The notes beneath the pieces were generated by a model. It was not told the origin of the DNA, ran no database searches, and saw nothing but the letters and a program-made list of their open reading frames with translations. Below are positions 43,257 through 52,901 of a DNA stretch of 54,877 bases, piece after piece (the first letter of the stretch is position 1; each line of letters opens with the position of its first letter). The stretch is from an uncultured Lachnospiraceae bacterium (GTDB taxonomy: Bacteria > Bacillota > Clostridia > Lachnospirales > Lachnospiraceae): assembly GCA_948470335.1 (NCBI GenBank), contig CAOKOL010000029.1, forward strand, positions 1-54,877. The letters run 5' to 3'. A program made the position numbers and the translations under genes.

Positions 43257-44253
43257 TGTACTTTAAACCTCCTGTCCTACGTTTCATATTTATACATTGA
43301 TATAAAAGATACCTCCCTTGCGCACTTGTGCGAATTCTTCTATTAAAAGTTTTATCCTGCCACAGTAGTGAAATATACTGTTTTACATAATCTTCAATCC
43401 TCATAGGCCCTCTGATAATCTTATTTCCACTTTTTCTAAATGTTTCATTTTCCAACTCATAATTTATATTAAAATAATCCGTTACATCTCTACATAGCGG
43501 CATATGATATTCATCAAGAATTTCAACACCGTTCATATTAAAATCATAATTAATTTTATATCCAAGTTCATTCAATATTCCTTTGCATATATATTGAATA
43601 ACAATATTAGTCGGATGATTCGGATCATAAAACAGTACATTATTTTTATTTTCCTGAAGAAATGCAGCGATCTTTATAGTCCACTCCTTTTCACGCATTG
43701 TAACTCTTTCTATATACCTGTCATAAAGTTCTTTTATTTGTTTATATGAATAGCGCCCCTGTCTGGAATAGTCTTCAACAATAGTTTTAATTGAGAACCC
43801 ACTTTTAACCCCCTCATCGATAATATTATCTCTAAAAAATATTGTTTTGGAATATATATTTTTTAATTCTCTCCCCTCCCTGTATTGTGGAAAATAACAT
43901 AAAGGCAAATGATAGATATTAGGAATTGCTATAACATTACAATCTTTTTTTAAGTTTTTCATCACATGCTCAGAAGAATATTCTTCTCCATACCGATTGT
44001 TCTTCTGTATACTCTGATGTATAAATAAGTCACAATTCTTAAAGACAGCTCCTTTAAAATATTCCGGATTATTTACTTCCTGAATAGCCTTAATTGGATA
44101 AATTGCGTATTTCGCACAAAACAGGTCATCATTTTCCAAAAACTGTCTTATTGCTGTCGTATGACAATTACCATAAATTATGGCAATCTTTTTTTCTGAA
44201 TTTTCCATTTTAAATTCATCATACTTATTTTCATTTTTCTTTAATAAGTTCAT
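43246..44253 (-). CDS. WcbI-type polysaccharide biosynthesis protein (putative acetyltransferase)
   Basis: 335 residues. The motif KKIAIIYGNCHTTAIRQFL near residue 20 is the characteristic start of the WcbI family, whose structurally known member binds coenzyme A and is thought to acetylate capsule sugars. The remainder includes NVIAIPNIYHLPLCYFPQY and VLFYDPNHPTNIVIQYICK (His-rich pocket residues). It overlaps the flippase gene by 23 bases and the cytidylyltransferase by 11 bases, so is translated together with both. Function in this locus: likely O-acetylation of a sugar, unverified. Confidence 0.7.
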   Translation of the reverse strand: MNLLKKNENKYDEFKMENSEKKIAIIYGNCHTTAIRQFLENDDLFCAKYAIYPIKAIQEVNNPEYFKGAVFKNCDLFIHQSIQKNNRYGEEYSSEHVMKNLKKDCNVIAIPNIYHLPLCYFPQYREGRELKNIYSKTIFFRDNIIDEGVKSGFSIKTIVEDYSRQGRYSYKQIKELYDRYIERVTMREKEWTIKIAAFLQENKNNVLFYDPNHPTNIVIQYICKGILNELGYKINYDFNMNGVEILDEYHMPLCRDVTDYFNINYELENETFRKSGNKIIRGPMRIEDYVKQYISLLWQDKTFNRRIRTSAQGRYLLYQCINMKRRTGGLKYNDL

Positions 44254-45778
44254 TGTTTTTTATCATACCTCTGCAAAATGCTAACATCTCCTCAAAATTC
44301 TTTTTGTAGGTATTAGAACATTGGCATAGAAGAAAAAATCCAACATTTGGAATTATCATACATACCATAACAACAACTGCCAGTTCAAAGATTCCATCAA
44401 ATGAAATAAAATTACATATAAAGAATGTAATGTAACCTACAAAAACAGATACGCTAATATACAATGCCTCTGACAACAAATATTGCATAACACTTATCCT
44501 AAAATATTGATGAAAAGTTATAATGGAAACAGCAATAATACTATATACAAACACAGTGATAATTGTAGCCCATAAAATACCATTCATTCCAAATTTCCAT
44601 CCCAAAAGATAGTTCAAACAAATATTTGAAATTGTTTCAGCTATTGCGATCCACCTAAATTCCCACCATATTCCTGCGGAACTTGCATATACAGCTCTTA
44701 TCTGTCCCATTTGCAGTAAATAAAAATACACACAAAACAGAATAACAGTCTCCATTGATGCACATAAATCATTGCCAACCCATATTTTCATAAATGGCTG
44801 ATATAAACAAAACAAACATATAGCAAACCAACTGCTTATCCATGCATAATAAAAATTAAATCGTTTAAAATCCTCGTAGTTTTTTTCAACTGATTCAGTA
44901 GCTATACTATCTCCAACACCAGCAGAAATAGCTTCTATAATAATACCTAAAATCCCGGTTACAGCCGTCAATATATAGAAATAATTAGAATATACTGCAA
45001 GTTCGGTTAAACCACAAAACATGGAAAGTACAATACTGTCAAAAGAGTTTCTCGCTGCCTGTGATATTTTTCCAATGGCTATGCCCTTTATCTGCTGTGT
45101 AAGACTACTCTTTGTTCCATTATTGAGTTCTCCCTCGCATATATACTCAGGGTACATTTTCCATGTAATATAGTGAACAAAAATATTATTAAGAATTGTA
45201 AATATAATATTCAAACAAATGAATGCATAATAGCTTTTGAATATGATCAATGCAATAATCTGAAATATAAATTTCAAAATCCCAATAATTGTATTTACAT
45301 TGCTTATTATATCTTGACGCTGTACGGCTGTAAGCAGTGCATTTTTATATGCAAACATCCAATAACTAATGCTTGTATTAATAAGATAAATCAAAAACAA
45401 AATATATAAGTTAATTTCGTGTGGATAATCACCTTTAATCAGCTTTGGAACAACCGGCAGCAAAATCAAACCGACAAAAAAAATAACAGTTCCAACAATC
45501 TTATATATTTTTTTATAATACTCCAAAAATGCACATACTGTTTTTACATCCTTTAATGCCAATGGTTTAAAAAGACTAAAAATAATGGCTCTGGAAAATC
45601 CCAGTTCTGCCATATTCAGAACCTGGAGTATGGATGAAAAAAGACTTCCTAATCCCAAATATTCCACGCCTAAGTAGTATACCAGTATCGTTCTGGTCAC
45701 AAAAGGTGAACCTAATTCAACCACCTTATATAAACCACCTGCAATCATATTTCTTTTAGCATTTTTTGTACGATTCAT
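44231..45778 (-). CDS. Wzx-type oligosaccharide flippase
   Basis: 515 residues with about 12-14 membrane helices, of the MOP/PST family. It starts RNMIAGGLYKVVELGSPFVTRTILVY, typical of Wzx flippases from Firmicute capsule loci, and contains LGVEYLGLGSLFSSILQVLNMAELGF. It would move the undecaprenyl-linked repeat unit across the membrane before Wzy polymerisation. It begins one base from the end of the DUF115-like gene. This one differs from the SpoVB-like flippase at 6132 in length and composition (AT-rich). Confidence 0.9.
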   Translation of the reverse strand: MNRTKNAKRNMIAGGLYKVVELGSPFVTRTILVYYLGVEYLGLGSLFSSILQVLNMAELGFSRAIIFSLFKPLALKDVKTVCAFLEYYKKIYKIVGTVIFFVGLILLPVVPKLIKGDYPHEINLYILFLIYLINTSISYWMFAYKNALLTAVQRQDIISNVNTIIGILKFIFQIIALIIFKSYYAFICLNIIFTILNNIFVHYITWKMYPEYICEGELNNGTKSSLTQQIKGIAIGKISQAARNSFDSIVLSMFCGLTELAVYSNYFYILTAVTGILGIIIEAISAGVGDSIATESVEKNYEDFKRFNFYYAWISSWFAICLFCLYQPFMKIWVGNDLCASMETVILFCVYFYLLQMGQIRAVYASSAGIWWEFRWIAIAETISNICLNYLLGWKFGMNGILWATIITVFVYSIIAVSIITFHQYFRISVMQYLLSEALYISVSVFVGYITFFICNFISFDGIFELAVVVMVCMIIPNVGFFLLCQCSNTYKKNFEEMLAFCRGMIKNNELIKEK

Positions 45779-45779
45779 T

Positions 45780-46562
45780 TTATTCTCTGTTCTGATATAT
45801 ATCGAGAAAGATATTCTTCAATCCAACCGGGTTAATCGATACTATTTCTGTTTCAGGATAAAATCTTCCTGCAAAATCCTTTAGTTCTTTCCACTTCACT
45901 AAAAGCCTTTCGTAATTTTCAAACCATGTTTTTTCCAGCTTTTTATTCATTTTATTCACTTCTTTGTCAGATTGATTTATATTCACAAAATGGCCCCCTG
46001 ACATATCACATCCGACAATATATATCCTATCTGGATTCATAAATAATGCAAATTGCATTGCTGACAATCCTACGTTTGGCATATTACCTAATGGCTGCCT
46101 GTCAATATCTCTAACAAACTTACTTTTATAGCCATCGCCATAAATATGAAGATCCGTATTAAATCTGAGTGCCTTACATTTTATTGCAAAAGATTCAGGA
46201 ATTTCCTTTTCCGGTATTCCATATTGTGTCCCTAAAAGTTTAACACACTGGCCAGGCCGATAATCAGCTAGTTCTTGTTGTACCATATATAATCCTTCAA
46301 AATCCTGAGAAAACACATAGTCAAAATCAATTTTATCATATAAAAAAGCTCTGTTTACAGCAATATGCACCGCACCCTGAATTGGTATATACTGTTGTAA
46401 AGACGGACCCGCACCACAAACAACCACCTCCTTACCCTCACAGCAATTCTTAAACTGCAAAAATGTTTTCTGATGAAGTATTCCAGTGCTTATATTAATC
46501 GCGTCAGCTTCTATTATTCTGGAGATCACCTTCCTTATCGGCGTTTTAAAACTTTCGAACAT
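45780..46562 (-). CDS. DUF115/sialyltransferase-like protein
   Basis: 260 residues with a Rossmann-like fold signature seen in DUF115 (Maf) proteins and in GT42 sialyltransferases: EVVVCGAGPSLQQYI (about 41), AVNRAFLYDKIDFDYVFSQD (about 72-91) and the pair PNVGLSAMQFALFM plus RIYIVGCDMSGGHF (about 160-185). By position it could be the transferase that uses the CMP-activated sugar made by the neighbouring genes, as GT42 and Maf proteins act on nonulosonic acids. I cannot see diagnostic catalytic residues, so an enzymatic role is inferred. It sits directly upstream of wzx. Confidence 0.6.
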   Translation of the reverse strand: MFESFKTPIRKVISRIIEADAINISTGILHQKTFLQFKNCCEGKEVVVCGAGPSLQQYIPIQGAVHIAVNRAFLYDKIDFDYVFSQDFEGLYMVQQELADYRPGQCVKLLGTQYGIPEKEIPESFAIKCKALRFNTDLHIYGDGYKSKFVRDIDRQPLGNMPNVGLSAMQFALFMNPDRIYIVGCDMSGGHFVNINQSDKEVNKMNKKLEKTWFENYERLLVKWKELKDFAGRFYPETEIVSINPVGLKNIFLDIYQNRE

Positions 46563-46613
46563 CCTGGTGCCTCACTTTCCATAACTCTTCTTTTTGTAGT
46601 CAATATAGTATAA

Positions 46614-47690
46614 TTACCCATAAATAACATCACTTATAACCTGAATCCATTTTCTTCCTATCCACTCTTCACTATATTTATCCCTGACTTTTACTGCCTC
46701 TTTTGACAATCTATGACATAACTGTATATCATCTGCAAGTTCACTCATAGCTTCTGCCATAGCCTCATAGTCCCCCACGGGAATAAGCAAGCCGTTTACT
46801 CCATTTTGTATTATTGCATGCGCTCCTCCAACCGGGCAGTCTGTACATATAGAGGGTGTTCCCATAGCCAACGCTTCCAGCATAGAATTCGATATTCCCT
46901 CATAATCAGAACTGGACACATATATTTTTGCTTCTAATATCTTACTTTCTATATCTGAAACAAAACCTTTAAGAAATACGCGTCCTCGTAATATCTCACT
47001 TTCCTGTATTGTTTTATTTAATTTGTTTTTACATTCTCCATCACCATATATTTCAAAAATATACTCCGGATGATTTTGAAAAAAAATCTCACATGCATCC
47101 AAAGCTACAAACCAATTTTTTTGATCGCATAAAGCTCCAACACCGATTATTTTTGTTCCTTCTCTGTCTATTTTAGCTTCCGGTAAATCATGCCTAATTG
47201 GGTTCGGTATAATGACTCCTTTTCTTCTAATTCTAAAGTCAAAATAATCTTTTGCCATATCAGTTTGAAAAATGATCTTTTTTGACAGGGGATATAAAAT
47301 CCATCTAAGTATCCGGTAAACCTGTTTATCAGGATATCGGCTAGGATCTGTACGTTCGGATATTATTATTCGACTACCAGTAACTATTAAGGAAAGCAGT
47401 ACCTGTACATTGCAAGAAGCTGAAAAAGATACAATACAATCCGGCTTACATTTCAGGACTGTATTTCGTATTGTCTTCAATCTGAACAATACACGAAACA
47501 TACCACTTCCATAATCCTTAAATGCACATATATGTTCTATTCCTTTTCTCAAATTATAATCATTATTTGACGGAGTGGTAGTAATAACTATTATCTCATT
47601 TCCATGTGAACTCATATAATTTGCCAGCGTTGTAAATACTCTCTCTGCTCCCCCATTACCAATTCCATGACATATAAATATTATTTTCAA
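46614..47690 (-). CDS. Glycosyltransferase family 4
   Basis: 358-residue GT-B glycosyltransferase. N-terminal FICHGIGNGGAERVFTTLAN is the acceptor-side glycine loop of GT4; the C-terminal domain has the nucleotide-sugar site YVSSSDYEGISNSMLEALA and GTPSICTDCPVGGAH. Begins with TTG, 8 bases after GAGGA. Adds a sugar to the growing repeat unit on the cytoplasmic side; donor and linkage unknown. Confidence 0.88.
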   Translation of the reverse strand: MKIIFICHGIGNGGAERVFTTLANYMSSHGNEIIVITTTPSNNDYNLRKGIEHICAFKDYGSGMFRVLFRLKTIRNTVLKCKPDCIVSFSASCNVQVLLSLIVTGSRIIISERTDPSRYPDKQVYRILRWILYPLSKKIIFQTDMAKDYFDFRIRRKGVIIPNPIRHDLPEAKIDREGTKIIGVGALCDQKNWFVALDACEIFFQNHPEYIFEIYGDGECKNKLNKTIQESEILRGRVFLKGFVSDIESKILEAKIYVSSSDYEGISNSMLEALAMGTPSICTDCPVGGAHAIIQNGVNGLLIPVGDYEAMAEAMSELADDIQLCHRLSKEAVKVRDKYSEEWIGRKWIQVISDVIYG

Positions 47691-47727
47691 TTATGCATTC
47701 CTCATTTACACATTTTTACTATTGCTG

Positions 47728-48597
47728 TCATTCTATAACTTTATGATACGACATATTAAATTCCTTATCAAAACGGGTTGAATCAAAAATAACCGTCCCT
47801 CCATCTACAGCTTTATAATCATTCGGCCAGGATATATGTACGACTTCTGCTCCATTTTGATCTGCAAGATATGATGCAACATCATTAAGCGACAATGCCT
47901 GTCCTCCCAAATTATAATCTGTAAATTTTATTTTTTCTGATTGAATTAGAAGCAAAAAAGCCTTACATATATCAATCATTTGAGTATATGTTTTTGTCTG
48001 ACTTCCATCCCCAAATACCGTTATTCTATGTTCTCTGATTGCCTGATTATAAAATATTTCAAATGTACCATAACTTCCATTACTGTCTATAAGCGATCCA
48101 TATGGAGTACAAATACGCAATATAACATAATCAAGTCCAAACATATGTTTATAAATGTTCAAATATAACTCTGAGGTTAGTTTAGTGACAGCGTAAACTG
48201 ATTTAGGATATATTTTAGAACACTCATTAATTTTATCTTTACTTTCAGCAAATAGCAATCTGGACCCAGGATATATAATTCTTGGGCGATATTTCTGCTC
48301 ACTGTAACATTTAAATATATTAAGCAAATATATCTCATTTACAGTTATAAATGATTCATATTCATTAAAACTATTTACATTACCGGTTCTCCCCATAAAA
48401 ATCAAAACAGCATCAACATCAAACTTAACTTTCCTAATGCTGTTCACTGATGAAAAATCAATTTTGCAATAATTATCCGCTAATCCATCATCACAGAAAT
48501 CATAACCGTAAATTATAATATCTCTATTGTTTTCTTTAATATAATGAATCAAATTTTTCGCCAAAAAACTTTCTGATCCTAAAATAGAAATTTTCAT
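47728..48597 (-). CDS. NAD-dependent sugar epimerase/dehydratase (SDR)
   Basis: 289 residues from ATG 48597 (AAGGTGA 8 bases upstream; the frame is open to 48642). Extended short-chain dehydrogenase: N-terminal MKISILGSESFLAKNLI replaces the usual GxxGxxG with GSESFLA, and the catalytic YAVTKLTSE (Y-x3-K) is intact near residue 130. The end region DYNLGGQALSLNDVASYL is typical of NDP-sugar epimerases. Start is 1 base after the stop of the GT2 gene. Probably makes or modifies one NDP-sugar donor of the repeat unit. Confidence 0.82.
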   Translation of the reverse strand: MKISILGSESFLAKNLIHYIKENNRDIIIYGYDFCDDGLADNYCKIDFSSVNSIRKVKFDVDAVLIFMGRTGNVNSFNEYESFITVNEIYLLNIFKCYSEQKYRPRIIYPGSRLLFAESKDKINECSKIYPKSVYAVTKLTSELYLNIYKHMFGLDYVILRICTPYGSLIDSNGSYGTFEIFYNQAIREHRITVFGDGSQTKTYTQMIDICKAFLLLIQSEKIKFTDYNLGGQALSLNDVASYLADQNGAEVVHISWPNDYKAVDGGTVIFDSTRFDKEFNMSYHKVIE

Positions 48598-48598
48598 A

Positions 48599-49534
48599 TT
48601 ACCGTTCACCTTTTGATTCATAAAAAATTGATACGATATCACCTATCCAAGATATATATTTGGGATAAAGGCTGATTTGTGTAATCAATCCAATTGCACT
48701 GATAACACTTCCTGTTGATATCGTCTTTATCCTTCTGCTTTCAAACCTAATATATACTTTTAATATTCTTTCCTTTTCCATGCTGAGATTATAAATATCT
48801 TTGTTTTCTAATATTTTTTCCGAAACTTTTTTATTATATTTTAATTCTTTTAATCTGGAACTTCTCGTATGTCCACTTTCCGGTGAGGCATTTCCATCAT
48901 GTCTTCTATATTTAATTAGTTTTTTATTTAAATAATATAAACCATCATTTATTATTCCGGATAACCAAACTGCTTGATCATGTGGCATTTCATCTATTTT
49001 TAGTATTGTTATATTTTTAATAATATCCCTTCGAAACAGCATTGTGCAGCCAGGTCTTCGAACTTCTATAAAATGTATATCAAATGGTATTTTGCTTAAT
49101 CGCGATTTTCCAAGCTGTCTTCTAATTTTGATCCTCTCCGAAGCTTTTTCATAAAACTCCTGATAATCACTTACGAGAACAGATATTTCCGGATGGCTAC
49201 ACATTTCATTAACCATTATTTTTATTTTATTCTTCTCCCAGATATCATCTTGGTCACACAAAAAAACATAATCACATTTAATATTATCCAACGCATCCAT
49301 AAAATTTAATTTCCATCCTTTATTTACTACGTTGATATATAATCGCCAATTTTTAATTTGTTTCTCTTTTATATATTCTTTTATAATAGCAACCGTATTA
49401 TCAGATGATAAGTCGTCATAAATTGATAGCAAATCAGGTTTCCTTGTTTGAAAATAAATGCTATCAAGTAGTTCTTTTATATACTTTTCACCGTTATATG
49501 TAGCCAGTATAACTTCAACTGAATGTTTTTTCAT
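48599..49534 (-). CDS. Glycosyltransferase family 2
   Basis: 311 residues, GT-A fold. VEVILATYNGEKYIKELLDSI opens the nucleotide-binding domain; DYVFLCDQDDIWEKNKI carries the DxD-like metal site; RPGCTMLFRRDI and DEMPHDQAVWLS the acceptor-site region with the family's ED-like (HDQ) motif. This subfamily resembles rhamnosyltransferase-type capsule enzymes. AAAGGA is 9 bases before the ATG, inside the end of the polymerase gene (20-base overlap). Confidence 0.88.
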   Translation of the reverse strand: MKKHSVEVILATYNGEKYIKELLDSIYFQTRKPDLLSIYDDLSSDNTVAIIKEYIKEKQIKNWRLYINVVNKGWKLNFMDALDNIKCDYVFLCDQDDIWEKNKIKIMVNEMCSHPEISVLVSDYQEFYEKASERIKIRRQLGKSRLSKIPFDIHFIEVRRPGCTMLFRRDIIKNITILKIDEMPHDQAVWLSGIINDGLYYLNKKLIKYRRHDGNASPESGHTRSSRLKELKYNKKVSEKILENKDIYNLSMEKERILKVYIRFESRRIKTISTGSVISAIGLITQISLYPKYISWIGDIVSIFYESKGER

Positions 49535-50874
49535 TTATTCCCGTTCCTTTCAATTGAGACGTATATAAACATAAAGCCACAAATAAAAGTATATGAAAAG
49601 AATACAATGTATAATGATAAAATAAACTGGATAAAACTACGGAAAGAAAACCGCCAAATGCTATTGCGAAATAATGGCGGTTATTATATTCTGACATGAT
49701 ATGCTTTAGTTTTAAATATATAGTTCCTAAAAACACCAAATAAATTACAAATCCTGCAATTCCACAATCAAAAAAATAAGCCAAATAAAGATTTTCCATA
49801 TCATATGGTGCATGATTCGTTTTATGCATCAATAGAGAATCAAATGATAAATTTCCTTTTAGATATCCTTCTGCCGCTGAATTAAATCCTGATCCGGTGA
49901 GTACCTTTATACCTTGGTTAGATAACGCTGTTGGAAATTCCGTAATATATGTCATTCTTAAATTTTCTACACTTTCTTTAATGTAGACCATATTAATTCT
50001 ATCAAATATATCAGTTATTCTTGATACTAAATTCGGGAATATTTTATATAATAAAAAAACTCCTAAACAGATAGAAAGTAATATAAAAAGCAATCTGTGA
50101 CGATTAACCAAAGCCCTTTGTTTAAAATGTTTACTTTTTTGAATTAAGCCTAACAAAAATATAATTCCACAACATACTGCGGCAGTCGTACTTCCACTAA
50201 ACACACATCCTGCAACACCCAAAATCATCATAACATAATTATTATTATATAAACCATATCCAAAAACAAATGGTGCAAATAATCCTATGCTCGCAGGATC
50301 TGCATTAAATCCGGCCGGTCTTATCATTTCACCTTCAAATGAACTAATACTTCCATATTTGATTCCATTGTTAACTATATACGTGTGAAATATTTGATTT
50401 GTATATGATTTTTTAAAAATCATATAATATATCGAATCAACTCCGGCCCATATGATATTTAATATTGCACCAAACAAAAGACCATTAAGGATATATTTTA
50501 CCGATAATTTTTCAGCAAAAAAACAACATAAAAACAATATATATAAGTGTTTTTATCGCATAATAACTTGCATTTTGAAACCATACGTCCCTATTGATAT
50601 AATAAATCATACCAAAAACACATGAAATAAATGATAATACAAACCACAGAAACAATAACCTTGCATTATAATTTAAACATACTTTTCTTTTGTTTCTTAA
50701 TATTTGTATTGTCTCAAAAACAATAAATATCAGAAAAAAAACTCTAAATAATTGAATTGATTTAGTTCCAATATTAAGAGTAATTATTGACATTGTCGAA
50801 AAAACACTACATGCAAATAATAATTTTTCGGCTAAAGTACTTTTTTTTAATATATTAGATAAATGCATATACAT
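49515..50874 (-). pseudogene. Wzy-type O-antigen/capsule polymerase, split by one-base frameshift
   Basis: Two overlapping frames together give a normal-length (about 450 residue) polytopic Wzy. The N-terminal part (from 50874 to a TGA at 50514-50512) has about four helices; the C-terminal part (50537-49515) carries the rest, with a large external loop and the FDCGIAGFVIYLVFLGTIYL helix pair seen in O-antigen ligase/polymerase proteins. They meet at a run of seven T (coding strand; 50517-50523): removing one T fuses ...IVFMLFF to AEKLSVKY... in a single frame. Either Wzy is off in this isolate, is made by slippage at the T-run, or the base count is wrong. The rest of the reading frame is undamaged, arguing for a recent change. 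Confidence 0.78.
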
Positions 50875-50892
50875 AATCAACTTTTCACAATC

Positions 50893-52095
50893 TTAAATTT
50901 GTTCAAATATTTTTTTGTTAAACATCTCATTTGAATATCTTTTAACAGCATATTCACGACATTTGCTTATTACATAACTATTTTTTTTATTAATATCCTT
51001 AATAACATTGACTAAACCATCAACCGTTATCTCTTTTACATAATACATAATCTTGCCATCATCGGGCGCAATATATCTTAGCCCACTTAGATAAAAACAA
51101 CAAACCGGCGTTCCACACGCAAACGAAATTAAGCAAGATAAGGGCTGTGTATCTTGGGTGCTGGCAAGAACATATAGATCACTTAATGAATAAAATTTTG
51201 ACAATTCATTTTGATCATTTAAAAATGGAATCGGTGTAAAATTTGATGGTAAATTTTCGACATCTGGGTCAGCATCAAATCCAACATTTATAAATTGATA
51301 ACTTTTATCATCAATTTTTTTAGCACTTTCCAAAAAATATTTTTTAACGCCTTTTCTATCAAGAGAATATGGGGCTACCGTTAAAATATATTTTTTTCCT
51401 CGTGGTATATCATATTTTTCAAATAGATCATCAAATTTTTGATACTTATATTTATTTGTATCTATTCCCCAGTCCAACTCAATCAATTTTTTATCCTTCA
51501 ACAAAGCTGATTTTCTGAATTTTTCCAGATTGGTTTTTGGACCGGCAAACACGATATTATCATATCCTTGATAAGCTTTTTGTTTCATTTTCCATATACG
51601 TTTAGACTGGTCTAACAATATTGATTTGGGATATTCCTGTATCTGATTACAATTACCGCATCCAGATTGATATTTTCCACATTCCTTGCTGTAACAGCAT
51701 TTCCCCATACATGCATATTCATCAGAAGTAACATATATTGTTCTAAGGTTCATTTTTTTTAGAAACCCAAAAAGTCTCTTTTCATTAAGGAAATACCCGT
51801 GTATCTGGATTAATATAACCGCGTCAATCCTATTTATTTTCAATCCATATAATAATTTAGTTGTTGCCCAATTTGAATAGTATCCTTGCAATCCTGTAAG
51901 AAGTGTTAATCCTTTATGTACCAACACTTCCATGGCAGAATCTATACGTTTTATATTTTTCTTTGTGACCCGCTTTCCCCGCCCATAATACACATACATA
52001 TTATGCTTCTGTTTTTTTCCATATTTATATAATTGTCTGGCTAAAGCACCCGCACTTGCATCATCAAAATCACAATTTATAATCGCTATATTCAT
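50893..52095 (-). CDS. Glycosyltransferase family 4 with Cys-rich insert
   Basis: 400 residues from ATG 52095 (GGTGA 5 bases upstream; other starts at 52113 and a TTG at 52125 are possible). GT-B fold of the WcaC-like type: IAIINCDFDDASAGALARQLY at the start and FYSLSDLYVLASTQDTQPLSCL in the donor site. A cysteine cluster at about 130-160 (CMGKCCYSKECGKYQSGCGNC) is common in this subgroup of colanic-acid-type transferases and may bind zinc. It follows the HisF-like gene closely. Confidence 0.85.
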   Translation of the reverse strand: MNIAIINCDFDDASAGALARQLYKYGKKQKHNMYVYYGRGKRVTKKNIKRIDSAMEVLVHKGLTLLTGLQGYYSNWATTKLLYGLKINRIDAVILIQIHGYFLNEKRLFGFLKKMNLRTIYVTSDEYACMGKCCYSKECGKYQSGCGNCNQIQEYPKSILLDQSKRIWKMKQKAYQGYDNIVFAGPKTNLEKFRKSALLKDKKLIELDWGIDTNKYKYQKFDDLFEKYDIPRGKKYILTVAPYSLDRKGVKKYFLESAKKIDDKSYQFINVGFDADPDVENLPSNFTPIPFLNDQNELSKFYSLSDLYVLASTQDTQPLSCLISFACGTPVCCFYLSGLRYIAPDDGKIMYYVKEITVDGLVNVIKDINKKNSYVISKCREYAVKRYSNEMFNKKIFEQI

Positions 52096-52121
52096 AAATT
52101 CACCATAAGACATGAATATTA

Positions 52122-52892
52122 TCAACCACCGTACACACCTACATTTACTAACTCCTTTTCACTCGGAGCCGTAATCAACACGGCTTTCAATCTCCCATAA
52201 TACACAAACATACTTCCCCCTGCCGCCGCATGGGCATGTCCTTCATGCAGCACTTTCTTTAAATCTTCTATCCCTCCGGCACCGCCGCAGGCCGTTACGG
52301 GAATATGCACTGTCTCCGCAATGTTCCGAACCAGCTTTATATCATACCCATCCATTATCCCATCTCTGTCTATCGAATTCAGAAATATTTCTCCGCATCC
52401 AAGATCCTCTGCCTGTCTTGCTAAAGTTTTGGGTGATACCTTAACGGTTTCCTGCCCATCCTCTATAGTGCACATATATTTTCCATTTACTTGCTTTACG
52501 TCGATGGATGCAACTACACTCTGACTTCCAAGGAGACTGACAATATGCTTCACCAGATCAGGATTTTTCACCAGTTGCGTGTTAATAATAATTTTCTCAT
52601 ATCCGATTTTTGTCAACTGTCTGGCCTGGTCAACAGAAGTGATTCCACCGCCATAGCTTAATGGCATAAATGCCTCCGATGCAATATCCTGCAATATCTC
52701 GAAGTCAGGCGCTTTATGTTTTTTTGTCGCTCCTATATCAAGTACTGCCAGCTCATCAATCCTTTTGCGATTAAAAATCTTTACAGCATTAACGGGATCT
52801 CCAAGGTATGTTCTATCCTTAAAATTTACTGTTTTGATTAAATCTCTGTCATCAATCAAAAGAACAGGGATTATTCTCGGCCGTATAAACAA
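52122..52892 (-). CDS. wbuZ: HisF-like ammonia-transfer subunit of sugar amidotransferase (WbuZ type)
   Basis: 256-residue TIM barrel resembling imidazole glycerol phosphate synthase subunit HisF. The start RIIPVLLIDDRDLIKTVNF has Leu where HisF has its first catalytic Asp (PCLDV), as in WbuZ-type paralogues; the second Asp region (VVASIDVKQ) remains. So it probably cannot cyclise the histidine intermediate and instead passes ammonia from the HisH-like partner to WbuX. Starts with TTG after AGGTGA. No other his genes are nearby, which also argues against histidine synthesis. Confidence 0.88.
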   Translation of the reverse strand: MFIRPRIIPVLLIDDRDLIKTVNFKDRTYLGDPVNAVKIFNRKRIDELAVLDIGATKKHKAPDFEILQDIASEAFMPLSYGGGITSVDQARQLTKIGYEKIIINTQLVKNPDLVKHIVSLLGSQSVVASIDVKQVNGKYMCTIEDGQETVKVSPKTLARQAEDLGCGEIFLNSIDRDGIMDGYDIKLVRNIAETVHIPVTACGGAGGIEDLKKVLHEGHAHAAAGGSMFVYYGRLKAVLITAPSEKELVNVGVYGG

Positions 52893-52901
52893 ATTCTCAC
52901 C

